Shown: positions 21,856 through 30,440 of the stretch, piece by piece
Layout of the letters: the number at the start of each line of letters is the position of its first letter
Position numbering within the stretch: position 1 is the first letter of the stretch
NCBI GenBank assembly: GCA_944349855.1
Contig: CALVNS010000015.1
Location: forward strand, 1 to 59,328
Length of the DNA: 59,328 nt
Source: an uncultured Eubacteriales bacterium
GTDB taxonomy: Bacteria; Bacillota; Clostridia; Christensenellales; Aristaeellaceae
Direction of reading: 5' to 3'
Position numbers and translations under genes: made by a program
The notes under the pieces: generated by a model
Database searches by the model: none
Told to the model about the DNA's origin: nothing
The model's input: the letters and a program-made list of their open reading frames with translations, nothing else

Positions 21856-22205
21856 CTCCACCCCTCCGTTTCGTTCGCTTCATTCTCCAACAGCCTGTCC
21901 AACAGCGCGCGCGTCTCACGCCACTGGGCGCGGTCGCGCCCAAGCCGTTCCCTGCCCGCCTGCGTCAGCGCGTAATACCGCCGCCTGGCGCCGCTCTGCT
22001 CGTCGCCCCAGTAGGAGCGGATGAGCCCCGCCGTCTCCAACCGGCGAAACGCCGTGTAGAGCGTCGCCTCCTTGAGCTCAAACGCCCCGCCGCTGAGCGA
22101 CGACACGCGCTTGTTGAGCCGGTAGCCATAGCTGTCCCCCTGCGCCAGCTGGCACAGCAGAATCGAATCCGTATACCCGCGCAGAATGTCCGCCGTCAAC
22201 GCCAT
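21852..22205 (-). CDS. PadR-family transcriptional regulator
   Basis: 117 residues. The winged helix is of PadR form: LRGYTDSILLCQLAQGDSYGY at 9-29 (family pattern with GYR), then LKEATLYTAFRRLETAGLIRSYW and the wing RRRYYALTQAGRERL, followed by a short C-terminal helix. The start ATG 22203-22205 has GGAGGTGATC before it. It is first in a two-gene operon with the DUF4097 protein, and likely represses its own promoter, which overlaps inverted ATACAT/ATGTAT elements. Confidence 0.93.
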   Translation of the reverse strand: MALTADILRGYTDSILLCQLAQGDSYGYRLNKRVSSLSGGAFELKEATLYTAFRRLETAGLIRSYWGDEQSGARRRYYALTQAGRERLGRDRAQWRETRALLDRLLENEANETEGWR

Positions 22206-22220
22206 GCGATCACCTCCGAG

Positions 22221-22260
22221 ATACATTATATCGATTGATACATCATCTGTCAATGTATAT
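22221..22260 (-). promoter_or_regulatory. Consensus promoter and possible PadR operator
   Basis: On the minus strand, TTGACA (22248-22253), 17 bases, TATAAT (22225-22230). ATACAT and ATGTAT flank the -35 box as an inverted repeat with a 9-base centre, and further ATGTATC and GATATA elements surround the -10 box. The promoter is clear; the operator is inferred. Confidence 0.8.
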
Positions 22261-22265
22261 CCGAA

Positions 22266-22291
22266 ATAAAAAAATCCCCGCCGGAGCGGGG
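22266..22291 (-). terminator. Terminator of the PRPP synthetase gene
   Basis: Read leftward, a CCCCGC/GCGGGG stem (22286-22291 with 22276-22281) and 4-base loop are followed by ATTTTTTTA. Confidence 0.88.
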
Positions 22292-22298
22292 AGCGGAT

Positions 22299-23510
22299 TC
22301 AGACCAGGCGGATGCCACTCTGGGCCTGCTCGTTGCGGTAGCGCTCGAGCAGCGCCTTGATGCGGTTCCAGGGGTTGAGCAGGCCGGAGAGCGTGCGGTC
22401 GTGGTTGAGGGTAGCGATGATGTAGGCAATGTACTTGGACATATCCGCCTCTGCAAACCAGGGAGCTGCGAGCAGCTCGGGCGTGCGGTAGGTGAGGTTG
22501 GTGGCGATGATCTTGGTGATGATCCCGTCGGCATAGGCCTTGTGGAAGGCGTCCAGGCCGTTGGTAAAGAGCGCGAATGTGCCGGCGGCATAGATGCGGC
22601 GGGCCTTGCGGGCCTTGAGCTCGCGGGCCAGGTCGAGCACGGACTCGCCGCTGGAGATGATGTCGTCGGCGACGAAGACATCCTTGCCCTCGACGGACTC
22701 GCCCAGGTACTCGTGGGCGATGATGGGGTTACGGCCGTCGACGACGCGGGTGTAGTCGCGGCGCTTGTAGAACATGCCCAGGTTCAGGCCCAGGGCGGAG
22801 GCATAGTAGATGTTGCGCTGGATGGCGCCCTCGTCCGGGGAGATGACGATCATGTGGTCCTTGTCCAGCTGCAGGTCCTTTTCGCTGCGCAGGAGCGCCT
22901 TGAGCATCTGGTAGGTGGGCATGAAGTTCTCAAATCCGGAGAGGGGGATGGGGGTTTGCCCGCGCGGATCGTGCGCGTCGAAGGTGATGATGTTCTCCAC
23001 GCCCATGCGCGTGAGCTCCTGGAGCATCAGGGCGCAGTCCATGGACTCGCGGGAGACGCGCCGATGCTGGCGGGCCTCGTAGAGCATCGGCATGATGACG
23101 GTGATGCGCTTGGCCTTGCCGCCGGCCGCGGCGATGATGCGCTTGAGGTCGGCGTAGTGCTCGTCGGGCGTCATGGGCACCTCGCGGCCGTACATCTTGT
23201 AGGTGCAGTTATAGGCGCCCATGTCCAGCAGGATGTACAGGTCATAGCCGCGCACGCTGCTCTTGAGCATGCCCTTGCCCTCGCCCGTGCCGAAGCGCGG
23301 GCAGTGCGCGTCGATCAGGAAGCCATTGTCTTCGTAGCCGGGGAAGCTGTGCAGCCATTCGCTCTCGTCGTCGGCATGCTGCCAGCGCATCAGGTAATCG
23401 TTAACGACGGCGCCCATGTGCTCGGTGCCGCGCATGGAGATGATGCCCAGCGGCGCAATCGGGCGGGTAGGGAAGCGTTCGGTTGCGACGTCGCGCAGGG
23501 ATTCTGTCAT
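22299..23510 (-). CDS. prs: Ribose-phosphate pyrophosphokinase (divergent long form)
   Basis: 403 residues, longer than the usual 310-330. It makes PRPP from ribose-5-phosphate and ATP. Visible Prs features are the tandem phosphoribosyltransferase folds, the catalytic region ITVIMPMLYEARQHRR (compare the PYARQDR of classical enzymes), TFDAHD, SPDEGAIQR, and the PRPP loop VFVADDIISSGES. These motifs differ from classical ones in several positions, and an N-terminal extension with MRGTEHMG is present. The start ATG 23508-23510 has AGGAAGGA upstream. It is probably monocistronic. The divergent long form is known from clostridial genomes; regulation by ADP cannot be judged from sequence. Confidence 0.88.
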   Translation of the reverse strand: MTESLRDVATERFPTRPIAPLGIISMRGTEHMGAVVNDYLMRWQHADDESEWLHSFPGYEDNGFLIDAHCPRFGTGEGKGMLKSSVRGYDLYILLDMGAYNCTYKMYGREVPMTPDEHYADLKRIIAAAGGKAKRITVIMPMLYEARQHRRVSRESMDCALMLQELTRMGVENIITFDAHDPRGQTPIPLSGFENFMPTYQMLKALLRSEKDLQLDKDHMIVISPDEGAIQRNIYYASALGLNLGMFYKRRDYTRVVDGRNPIIAHEYLGESVEGKDVFVADDIISSGESVLDLARELKARKARRIYAAGTFALFTNGLDAFHKAYADGIITKIIATNLTYRTPELLAAPWFAEADMSKYIAYIIATLNHDRTLSGLLNPWNRIKALLERYRNEQAQSGIRLV

Positions 23511-23530
23511 GCTGGTATTCCTTCCTCTCG

Positions 23531-23585
23531 GCGCCGAAAGACACGGCGCGATCCGTCTTTTTGGTACCATACCCGATTTATTATA
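23531..23585 (-). promoter_or_regulatory. Probable promoter and leader hairpin of prs
   Basis: A TATAAT at 23580-23585 on the minus strand has only a weak -35 (TTTTCA). The leader then holds a GCGCCG/CGGCGC stem (23531-23536, 23544-23549) just before the ribosome-binding site. Confidence 0.5.
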
Positions 23586-23741
23586 GCGCATCTTCCATGC
23601 TTTGAAAATGGGTTTTCCACGCAAATCGACACATTATTGCAATCCTCACCGTTTTTGGCAGATCCCTTGGGCCGGCTGCACGAAGCTTTCGTACGCGCGC
23701 ACGGTTTTTTTCAGAAATTCCGTCAACCTTACCCCCGACCA

Positions 23742-23750
23742 TGGTATAAT
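23742..23750 (+). promoter_or_regulatory. Extended -10 promoter of murG
   Basis: TGGTATAAT is an extended -10 element; the -35 region (GTCAAC) is weak, which is common for this promoter class. It lies about 50 bases before the murG start. Confidence 0.65.
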
Positions 23751-23802
23751 AAGGGTGCTATGACATGCGCGCGGCCCGCCGCGCCGCGAAGGAGGGCTTT
23801 CC

Positions 23803-24873
23803 TTGAAACGCATCGTGCTCACCGGCGGAGGGACCGCCGGCCACGTGACGCCCAATCTGGCGCTCATCCCCCGCCTGCAGCGGGACGGATGGGACGTTCA
23901 CTACATCGGCACGCACGCGGGCATCGAGCGCTCGCTCGTGCAGCCGCTGCCCGGCGTGACCTATCATGCGATCCAGAGCGGCAAGCTGCGCCGCTACTTC
24001 GACCTCAAGAATTTCACCGATCCCTTCCGCGTGCTGGCGGGCGCGTTTCAGGCGCAATCGCTGCTGGGGCGGCTGCGGCCGGCCGTGGTGTTCGCCAAGG
24101 GCGGCTTTGTGAGCGTGCCGGTGGTCTACGGCGCGGCGCTGCACCGCATCCCCGTGCTCGTGCACGAGAGCGACATCACGCCGGGGCTGGCCAACAAGCT
24201 CTCCGCGCCCTTTGCCAGCGCCGTGCTGACCACGTTTCCCGAGGCGGCCAAGGCCATGGGCCGCAAGGGCGTATGCACCGGCACGCCGCTGCGGCCCGAG
24301 CTGTTCGCGGGCGACCGCGCGCGCGGGCTTGCGCTGTGCGGCTTTGACGGTTCAAAGCCCGTGCTGATGATGATCGGCGGCAGCCTGGGCGCGCAGAGCG
24401 TCAACAAGGTGCTGCGCGAGGCGCTGCCGCGGCTGCTGAAGCGCTTTGACGTGCTGCACGTGTGCGGGCGGGGCAATCTCGACCCCTCTCTGGAGGGCAA
24501 GACAGGCTACCGCCAGTTCGAATACCTGCAAGAGGAGCTGCCCGACGCCTTCGCCTGCGCAGACCTGCTGCTCTCGCGCGCGGGCTCCAACACGCTCTCG
24601 GAGATCCTGGCGCTGCAAAAGCCGGCGCTGCTCGTGCCCTACCCCGCCTCCGCCAGCCGCGGCGACCAGATCCTCAACGCGCGCTCGCTCCAGTCGCGCG
24701 GCCTGGCGCACGTGCTGATGCAGGAGGACCTCAATCCGCAGAGCCTGGAGCGCGCGCTGGACGCGCTGTGGCAGGCTCGCGGCGCGCTCGCAGACGCCAT
24801 GCGCGCGCTGCCGGATGCCGACGGCACGTCGCAGGTCGTCGCCCAGATCGAGCGGTTTGCAAAGGACACTTGA
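23803..24873 (+). CDS. murG: UDP-N-acetylglucosamine--N-acetylmuramyl-(pentapeptide) pyrophosphoryl-undecaprenol N-acetylglucosamine transferase
   Basis: 356 residues. It converts lipid I to lipid II on the inner face of the membrane. N-terminal TGGGTAGHVTP at 7-17, the acceptor-side HESDITPGLANK near 124, the donor-binding GGSLGAQSVN near 193, and SRAGSNTLSE near 265 are MurG hallmarks. The start is TTG 23803, with AGGAGG seven bases upstream and the protein then beginning MKRIVLTGGG; no ATG fits. Unlike many bacteria, it is not in a division/cell-wall cluster here but is followed at 20 bases by a hydrolase gene. Confidence 0.95.
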   Translation: MKRIVLTGGGTAGHVTPNLALIPRLQRDGWDVHYIGTHAGIERSLVQPLPGVTYHAIQSGKLRRYFDLKNFTDPFRVLAGAFQAQSLLGRLRPAVVFAKGGFVSVPVVYGAALHRIPVLVHESDITPGLANKLSAPFASAVLTTFPEAAKAMGRKGVCTGTPLRPELFAGDRARGLALCGFDGSKPVLMMIGGSLGAQSVNKVLREALPRLLKRFDVLHVCGRGNLDPSLEGKTGYRQFEYLQEELPDAFACADLLLSRAGSNTLSEILALQKPALLVPYPASASRGDQILNARSLQSRGLAHVLMQEDLNPQSLERALDALWQARGALADAMRALPDADGTSQVVAQIERFAKDT

Positions 24874-24893
24874 ACACGAAAGGAGATCCGCCC

Positions 24894-25832
24894 ATGGCGA
24901 CCAGGACCGAATGGCGCCTCCCCTCTTCCGACGGCAAGACGCAGCTGCACGCCGTCACGTGGACGCCGGCCCCGGACGAAGCGCCCGTGCGCGCCGTGCT
25001 GATCCTCGCACACGGCATGGTCGAATATGTCGATCGCTACGACGGCCTTGCCCGCGCCCTGACCGCGCGTGGATTTGCGGTCAGCGGACACGACCACCTC
25101 GGCCATGGGCTCAGCGTCGCCTCGGCGCAGGACCTGGGCTACTTTGCCGGGTGCGACGGCTTTGACCGACTGGTCGAGGACGTGCACCGCCATCGCGAGC
25201 GCATCCATGCCCAGTACCCGGGCGCGCCCGTGTTCGTCCTGGGCCACTCGATGGGCTCGTTTATCGTACGCAACTACATCCAGCTGCACGCGCAGGGGCT
25301 TTCGGGCGCCGTCATCGTCGGCACGGGCCATCAGCCGCGCGCAGCCGCGCTGGCGGGGCGTGCGCTCGCCTCACTGCTCATGCGCACGCGCGGCCCGCGC
25401 TACCGCAGCGCGCTGGTCAACCAGCTGGCGCTGGGCGGACTGAACCGGGCGTTCAGGCCCGCGCGCACCAAGAACGACTTCATCAGCCGGGATGAGCGGG
25501 TCGTCGATCGCTATTGCGCCGACCCCCTGTGCTCGTTCGTCTTCACGGTCAGCGCCTATCGCGACCTGTTCACGGGCATGCTGCGCCTGAGCGACGCGCG
25601 CCGCCTGGCGGCGATGCCGCGCGCGCTGCCGCTGCTGCTCGCCTCCGGCGAGCGCGACCCGCTGGGCGGCATGGGCAAGGGCGTGACGCGCCTGTACGCG
25701 TCCTACCGGCGCATGGGCATGCAGGACGTCACCCTGCGCCTGTATCCGCAGGACCGGCACGAAGTTCTCAACGAGCCGGACCGCGAGACGGTCTATGCGG
25801 ACATCGCCGCGTGGATGGAGCGGCGGCTCTGA
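24894..25832 (+). CDS. Alpha/beta hydrolase, monoacylglycerol-lipase-like
   Basis: 312 residues with the Hydrolase_4 pattern: oxyanion region ILAHGMVEYVDRY near 40, GHDHLGHG near 66, nucleophile elbow GHSMGS near 118 (Ser), Asp in LLLASGERDPLGG near 255, and His in PQDRHEVLNE near 288. There is no signal peptide, so it is cytoplasmic or membrane-peripheral. The ATG is preceded by AAAGGAGATCC. It is probably co-transcribed with murG. Homologues act on monoglycerides or lysophospholipids; the substrate is inferred only from the family. Confidence 0.9.
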   Translation: MATRTEWRLPSSDGKTQLHAVTWTPAPDEAPVRAVLILAHGMVEYVDRYDGLARALTARGFAVSGHDHLGHGLSVASAQDLGYFAGCDGFDRLVEDVHRHRERIHAQYPGAPVFVLGHSMGSFIVRNYIQLHAQGLSGAVIVGTGHQPRAAALAGRALASLLMRTRGPRYRSALVNQLALGGLNRAFRPARTKNDFISRDERVVDRYCADPLCSFVFTVSAYRDLFTGMLRLSDARRLAAMPRALPLLLASGERDPLGGMGKGVTRLYASYRRMGMQDVTLRLYPQDRHEVLNEPDRETVYADIAAWMERRL

Positions 25833-25841
25833 GAAGCACAA

Positions 25842-25873
25842 GGGGGCGGCATGGCTTTGGCCATGCCGCCCCC
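25842..25873. terminator. Bidirectional hairpin between convergent genes
   Basis: A perfect 14-bp stem GGGGGCGGCATGGC/GCCATGCCGCCCCC with TTTG loop lies between the hydrolase (plus) and nucleosidase (minus) genes. T runs on both sides are poor. Confidence 0.75.
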
Positions 25874-25881
25874 GCTGTCTG

Positions 25882-26586
25882 TCATGCCATGCGCGCGGCC
25901 ATCTCCTCGACGATGGCTGCGCAGCGCGCGGCCGCCGCGCGCTCGAACGTCGGATAGTCCATGTGCGCGCTGTCGTCGGCCTTGTCCGAGATCGCGCGCA
26001 GGATGACGAAGGGCAGCCCGTTCACCGACGCCGCGTGCGCCACAGCCGCGCCCTCCATCTCCGTGCACAGGCCGCCAAACTCCCGCGCGAGCACGTCCTT
26101 GCGCGCGCCCTGCGCGACGAACTGGTCGCCGCTGACCACGCGCCCCACCCGTGCGCGCACGTCCGGCGCGACGGCCGCGCAGGCGGCCTGCGCCCGCGCG
26201 ATCAGGTCCGCATCCGCGGGGAAGGCCGCGGGCATGCCCGGCATCTGTCCGGCCGGATAGCCCAGCGCCGTCACGTCCACGTCGTGATACGCCGCGTCCG
26301 ACGACACGACGATGTCGCCAATGTCCAGCTGCGCAGACAGCGATCCGGCCACGCCCGTGTTGAGCACATGCGTCACGCCGAACAGATCGCGCAGCAACTG
26401 CACGCACAGCGCAGCGTTCACCTTGCCGATGCCGCAGCGCACCACCACGCACGGCAGGCCGCGCAGTGCCCCCTCATAGAACGTCATCGACGCGCGCTGC
26501 GCGCTGCGCGCACCTACGAGCGCCGCGCGCAGCGCCTCCACTTCCAGTTCCATCGCGCCCATCACGCCCAGCTTGACTTCGTTCAT
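25882..26586 (-). CDS. mtnN: 5'-methylthioadenosine/S-adenosylhomocysteine nucleosidase
   Basis: 234 residues. It removes adenine from MTA and SAH, recycling the by-products of SAM use, including those of radical-SAM enzymes. Motifs are GVMGAMELEVEAL at 7-19, GIGKVNAA near 52, NTGVAGSL near 76, SGDQFV near 151, the ribose-binding CTEMEGAAVAH near 172 (Glu), and the catalytic Asp in ISDKADD near 198. The start ATG 26584-26586 overlaps the stop of the upstream exporter gene as ATGA, so translation is coupled. Confidence 0.95.
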   Translation of the reverse strand: MNEVKLGVMGAMELEVEALRAALVGARSAQRASMTFYEGALRGLPCVVVRCGIGKVNAALCVQLLRDLFGVTHVLNTGVAGSLSAQLDIGDIVVSSDAAYHDVDVTALGYPAGQMPGMPAAFPADADLIARAQAACAAVAPDVRARVGRVVSGDQFVAQGARKDVLAREFGGLCTEMEGAAVAHAASVNGLPFVILRAISDKADDSAHMDYPTFERAAAARCAAIVEEMAARMA

Positions 26587-27815
26587 CGCCGCTCTCCTCC
26601 CTTGTGCGTCTGTGCGCGCTCCATTCCGTGCCGGTTCTTCCAGATCTTGGACGGTGCGATCCGCCGCTGCCGCAGGCGCGCGTACATGGACCGCTTGACC
26701 AGCGTATAGACGACGGACGTCGTGGGCACTGCCACCAGCATGCCCAGCACGCCCATCAGGCTGCCGCCGACCGTCACCGCCAGCAGCACCCAGATGGCGG
26801 GCAGGCCGATGGGCGAGGCGGAGACGACGCGCGGATAGATCAGGTTGCTCTCGATCTGCTGAAGCACGATGATGAACAGCACAAACCACAGCGCCTGGAT
26901 CGGATTGATCACCAGGATCAAAAACGCGCCCAGAATCGTAGACAACAGCGCGCCAAAGATCGGGATGAGCGCGGTGATCCACAGCATCACGGTGATGGGC
27001 AGCGCATGCGGGAAGCGGAAGATCGTCATGCCGATGAAGCACAGCGCGCCCAGGATCGTCGCCTCCGTGCACTGTACGGTCACAAAGCTGAAAAACGTAT
27101 CATGCGTCAGGCGCGCCACCTCGATGGTCTTGTCCACCCAGTGTTCGGGCAAAAACGCGTACAGCAGCTGCTTGCACTGGCGCGCCAGCCGCTCCTTCTG
27201 CACCGATACATAGACCGCGAACACGATCGTCAGGAAGGTATCGAACACGCCGTTGAAGATCGTCGTCGCCGCGCCCACGGAGGAGCTCAGCGCCGTGCCG
27301 GCCAGGCCCGTCAGCCAGGAGGCGACGGTGTTGACGATGTTCTTCCAGCTGGGCACGAGGTCGCGCACCATCTCCTGGTACTCGGGGTAGTCCGCCAGGT
27401 ACAGGTCCAGCTGGCCGAGCCATTCCTGCGTCTTGGGCAGGTAGGCGATGATCGCGTCGGCCAGCAGGCGCACGGTGTCGATCAGCTGCGGGATGACCAT
27501 CAACAGCACGAAGACGACCAGCGCGACGACGAACGCGCCGGAGAGCAGCAGGCTCACCGGGCGCAGCCAGCGCGTGCCCGGCTTGCACAGGGGTTTGCCG
27601 TTTCTTCGCGGGCGCGTAAACGCGCGCTCGATCAGCTCAATGGGCACGCTGAGCACGAACGCGACGGCCAGACCGATCAGAAACGGCGAGGCCAGGTTCA
27701 GCACATAGCGGCCCACGGCGATGACCTGCGGCAGGTTCTGCACCGCCCAAAACAGCACGATGGCAAACGTCGAGAGCAGCAGGATCTTCTTGATGTTCTT
27801 CGCGTTCAGTTCCAT
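26583..27815 (-). CDS. AI-2E family transporter (TqsA/YdiK-like membrane protein)
   Basis: 410 residues with about eight hydrophobic helices. The family features are two N-terminal helices, a central soluble segment (QEWLGQLDLYLADYPEYQEM), and the conserved C-terminal block with LWITALIPIFGALLS, QQIESNLIYPRVV and GLPAIWVLLAV. Family members have been assigned roles from autoinducer-2 export to sodium/proton exchange, so the substrate is open. The start ATG 27813-27815 has AAGGGGGA upstream and lies 11 bases after the patatin stop. It is coupled to mtnN downstream. Confidence 0.9.
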   Translation of the reverse strand: MELNAKNIKKILLLSTFAIVLFWAVQNLPQVIAVGRYVLNLASPFLIGLAVAFVLSVPIELIERAFTRPRRNGKPLCKPGTRWLRPVSLLLSGAFVVALVVFVLLMVIPQLIDTVRLLADAIIAYLPKTQEWLGQLDLYLADYPEYQEMVRDLVPSWKNIVNTVASWLTGLAGTALSSSVGAATTIFNGVFDTFLTIVFAVYVSVQKERLARQCKQLLYAFLPEHWVDKTIEVARLTHDTFFSFVTVQCTEATILGALCFIGMTIFRFPHALPITVMLWITALIPIFGALLSTILGAFLILVINPIQALWFVLFIIVLQQIESNLIYPRVVSASPIGLPAIWVLLAVTVGGSLMGVLGMLVAVPTTSVVYTLVKRSMYARLRQRRIAPSKIWKNRHGMERAQTHKGGERR

Positions 27816-27826
27816 GTTCGTCCCCC

Positions 27827-28687
27827 TTATGCGAGCATGCCCCAATCCCGCAGCGTTTCGCGCCGGCCCTGCATCAGGCGGCGGGCGTCGAGCACCCCTT
27901 CCTCATAGGCTGCCCGCAATTTGCCCTTGTCCTTTTCAAAGCGGTCCAGCGCAAGCGGGGTCGACGGCGCCACGACCAGCGCCACGCCCGCCGCCTCCAG
28001 CTCGAACAGCCGCCTGCGCTGGGCGTTGTAGACCTCGCTGCGCCGGTCGAGCGCATCGATCATCGCCGGCGTGGAGGCGAGCATCCGCCTGTACGCTCCG
28101 CGCAGGGGTTCGGGCTTCTTTTCGTAGCCGCGGTCGCGCGTGAGCACGGCGATGAAATGTTCGCATCCATCCTCCATGGCCTTTTCAAAGGGGATGGGAT
28201 CGGTCGTGCCCCCGTCGAGGTACACGCCGCCCAAAAAGCGCACTGCCGGCGAAAACAGCGGAATGGACGAGGAGGCGCGCAGGACCGTCGAGTCGTGATT
28301 GATGTACGACTTGTTAAAGTAGACGGGCCGGCCGGTCTTCACATCCGTCACGCCGGCGACGAACTCCATCGGAGAGGCCAAAAACGCCTCGTAGTCGAAG
28401 GGATCCAAGCGGTTGGCAATGTCTTCGAACACAAACTTCATGCCGAACAGCGACCGTTCGCGCACGAGATTTTTCACGCTCAGGTAACGGCTGTCGCCGA
28501 TATAGTTCAGATTGATGCGGATGGAGCGCCCCCGCTGGCCGGATACGAACGATACGCCGTTGTTCGCGCCCGCCGAAACGCCGATCACGTAGTCCGCGCG
28601 AAGGCCGGCGTCCATCATCGCGTCCAGCACGCCGCTGGTGTACACGCCGCGCATGCCGCCGCCTTCAAGCACAAGCCCCGTCTTCAT
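27827..28687 (-). CDS. Patatin-like phospholipase
   Basis: 286 residues. The catalytic Ser-Asp dyad motifs are GVSAG at 36-40 (Ser38) and YLDGGTTDP near 155; the oxyanion loop is EGGGMRG at 8-14. There is no signal peptide, so it is an intracellular acyl hydrolase of the YjjU/RssA-like type. The start is ATG 28685-28687 with AAGGAGGAAGC upstream. It is first in a three-gene leftward operon with the AI-2E-family protein and mtnN. Confidence 0.92.
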   Translation of the reverse strand: MKTGLVLEGGGMRGVYTSGVLDAMMDAGLRADYVIGVSAGANNGVSFVSGQRGRSIRINLNYIGDSRYLSVKNLVRERSLFGMKFVFEDIANRLDPFDYEAFLASPMEFVAGVTDVKTGRPVYFNKSYINHDSTVLRASSSIPLFSPAVRFLGGVYLDGGTTDPIPFEKAMEDGCEHFIAVLTRDRGYEKKPEPLRGAYRRMLASTPAMIDALDRRSEVYNAQRRRLFELEAAGVALVVAPSTPLALDRFEKDKGKLRAAYEEGVLDARRLMQGRRETLRDWGMLA

Positions 28688-28732
28688 GTTGCTTCCTCCT
28701 TATAGGGCTCCCGCCATGGGAGCACACCTGTT

Positions 28733-28738
28733 ATTATA
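28733..28738 (-). promoter_or_regulatory. Probable -10 box of the patatin operon
   Basis: TATAAT on the minus strand, about 45 bases before the patatin ATG. No good -35 is seen. Confidence 0.45.
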
Positions 28739-28882
28739 CACGCAACCGGCGGGAAAATGCGAGGGGTATTGCGCAAAAAGTCGCCCATGCCGTCCAGAAA
28801 ATACGAGGTTGATTCGCGCGCGCGCATGCGGTATCATGAATGCGTCAAAAAAAGACGAATGACTCGTCTGGGAGGGATTGCC

Positions 28883-29722
28883 ATGCGGGAAATCGACATT
28901 GGCCGCATCGAAGAGACCGTATACGCCCTGTGCCGCAGCGCCTGCTGCGAGATCGGCGGGGACGTGCTGGGGCTGCTGGAGCAGGGCCTTGCGCGCGAGC
29001 GCTCGCCCTTTGGGCGTGAGATTCTGCGCCAGCTCATTGAGAACGACCGCCTCGCCTGCGCGCGCCACATGCCCATCTGCCAGGACACGGGCATGGCCGT
29101 GGTGTTCATGGACGTGGGTCAGGACGTGCACCTGTCGGGCGGCGACCTGACGCAGGCGGTAGACCGGGCCGTGCGCCGCGCCTACCGGGACGGATGCTTT
29201 CGCAGCTCCGTGCTCGACCCGCTCACGCGCCAGAATACCGGCGACAACACGCCCGCCGTGCTCTATACGCGCATCGTGCCCGGCGAGCAGGTGGAGATCG
29301 CCGTCGCGCCCAAGGGCTTTGGCAGTGAGAACATGAGCCGCCTGGGCATGCTCACGCCCTCGCAGGGCCTGGAGGGCGTGCTGGACTTCGTCGTAGAGAC
29401 GGTGCGCCTGGCCGGCGCCAACCCGTGCCCGCCCGTGGTGGTGGGCGTGGGCATCGGCGGCACGGCCGAAGGCTGCATGCTGCTGGCCAAGCGGCAGCTG
29501 TTGCGCGAGGTGGGCGCACCCTCGCCCGACCCGGCGCTTGCACAGATCGAGCGAGAGCTGCTCGAGCGCATCAACCGCCTGGGCATCGGCCCACAGGGGC
29601 TGGGCGGCGACGTGACGGCCCTGGCGGTGCATGCGGCCAAGACGCCCACGCACCTGGCCGGACTGCCGGTCGCGGTCAACATGCAGTGCCACGCCGCGCG
29701 CCACAAGCGCGCCGTGCTGTGA
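28883..29722 (+). CDS. Class I fumarate hydratase (or related hydro-lyase), alpha subunit
   Basis: 279 residues, the catalytic alpha domain of the oxygen-sensitive [4Fe-4S] fumarase/tartrate dehydratase family. Cluster cysteines are expected in MPICQDTGMA near 63, GGTAEGCMLL near 198 and MQCHAARHKRAV at the C-terminus. The start ATG 28883 gives MREIDIGRIEETV with GGGAGGGATT upstream; the longer upstream frame has no ribosome-binding site. The beta subunit follows at 21 bases. Fumarase is the more frequent role in anaerobes, but tartrate dehydratase cannot be excluded by sequence alone. Confidence 0.92.
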   Translation: MREIDIGRIEETVYALCRSACCEIGGDVLGLLEQGLARERSPFGREILRQLIENDRLACARHMPICQDTGMAVVFMDVGQDVHLSGGDLTQAVDRAVRRAYRDGCFRSSVLDPLTRQNTGDNTPAVLYTRIVPGEQVEIAVAPKGFGSENMSRLGMLTPSQGLEGVLDFVVETVRLAGANPCPPVVVGVGIGGTAEGCMLLAKRQLLREVGAPSPDPALAQIERELLERINRLGIGPQGLGGDVTALAVHAAKTPTHLAGLPVAVNMQCHAARHKRAVL

Positions 29723-29743
29723 CGGATGAAAGGAGAGATTCGC

Positions 29744-30295
29744 ATGTCCATTCGCATCACCGCCCCGTTTGACCGTCAGGCGCTGTCCCGGCTGCGCGCG
29801 GGCGACAGCGTGCTGCTCTCGGGCACGGTGCTCACCGGGCGCGACGCGGCGCACAAGCGCCTGTGCGCGCTGCTGGACGAGGGGCGTCCCCTGCCCATCT
29901 CCCTGCAGGACCAGGCGATCTACTACGTCGGCCCATGCCCGCCGCTGCCGGGCGACGTGATCGGCTCGTGCGGGCCGACGACCAGCGGCCGCATGGACGC
30001 CTACGCCCCGCGGCTGATGGATCTGGGACTGGCCGCGATGATCGGCAAGGGCTTTCGCAAGCCGTCGGTCGTCGAGTCGATCCGGCGAAACGGCGCGGTA
30101 TACTTCGCGGCCACGGGCGGCGCGGGCGCGCTGATCGCCCGCTGCGTCAAGGCAGCTCGCGTGCTGGCGTTTGAGGATCTGGGCACGGAGGCCATCCGCG
30201 AGCTGACGGTGGAGGACCTGCCGCTGATCGTGGCGGTGGACAGCCTGGGCAACGATCTGTACGTTCAGGGGCCGGCGCGTTACGCCCGCGCCTGA
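29744..30295 (+). CDS. Class I fumarate hydratase (or related hydro-lyase), beta subunit
   Basis: 183 residues, the C-terminal swivelling domain of class I fumarase as a separate chain. Recognisable blocks are GDSVLLSGTVLTGRDAAHKR near 20-40, IYYVGPCP, GSCGPTTSGRMD near 74, GKGFRK and FAATGGAGAL near 125. The start ATG 29744 has AAAGGAGA at good spacing; an ATG at 29726 lies upstream of that site. It forms an alpha2-beta2 enzyme with the preceding gene. Confidence 0.93.
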   Translation: MSIRITAPFDRQALSRLRAGDSVLLSGTVLTGRDAAHKRLCALLDEGRPLPISLQDQAIYYVGPCPPLPGDVIGSCGPTTSGRMDAYAPRLMDLGLAAMIGKGFRKPSVVESIRRNGAVYFAATGGAGALIARCVKAARVLAFEDLGTEAIRELTVEDLPLIVAVDSLGNDLYVQGPARYARA

Positions 30296-30381
30296 GCGCC
30301 ATTTCGCCGCCTTTTCTTCAAATTTATATAGGCCGGATCTGCGCCTTCCAAATCTCCCCTTGTTTATTTTTCTTTATGTGC

Positions 30382-30410
30382 TTGACGAGGCCGCAAGCCG
30401 GCAGTACAAT
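30382..30410 (+). promoter_or_regulatory. Promoter of the Mrp-like operon
   Basis: TTGACG (30382-30387), 17 bases, TACAAT (30405-30410), 30 bases before the first gene. Confidence 0.8.
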
Positions 30411-30440
30411 AACTTCGACAATCATAAAGGAGGCGTCGTC

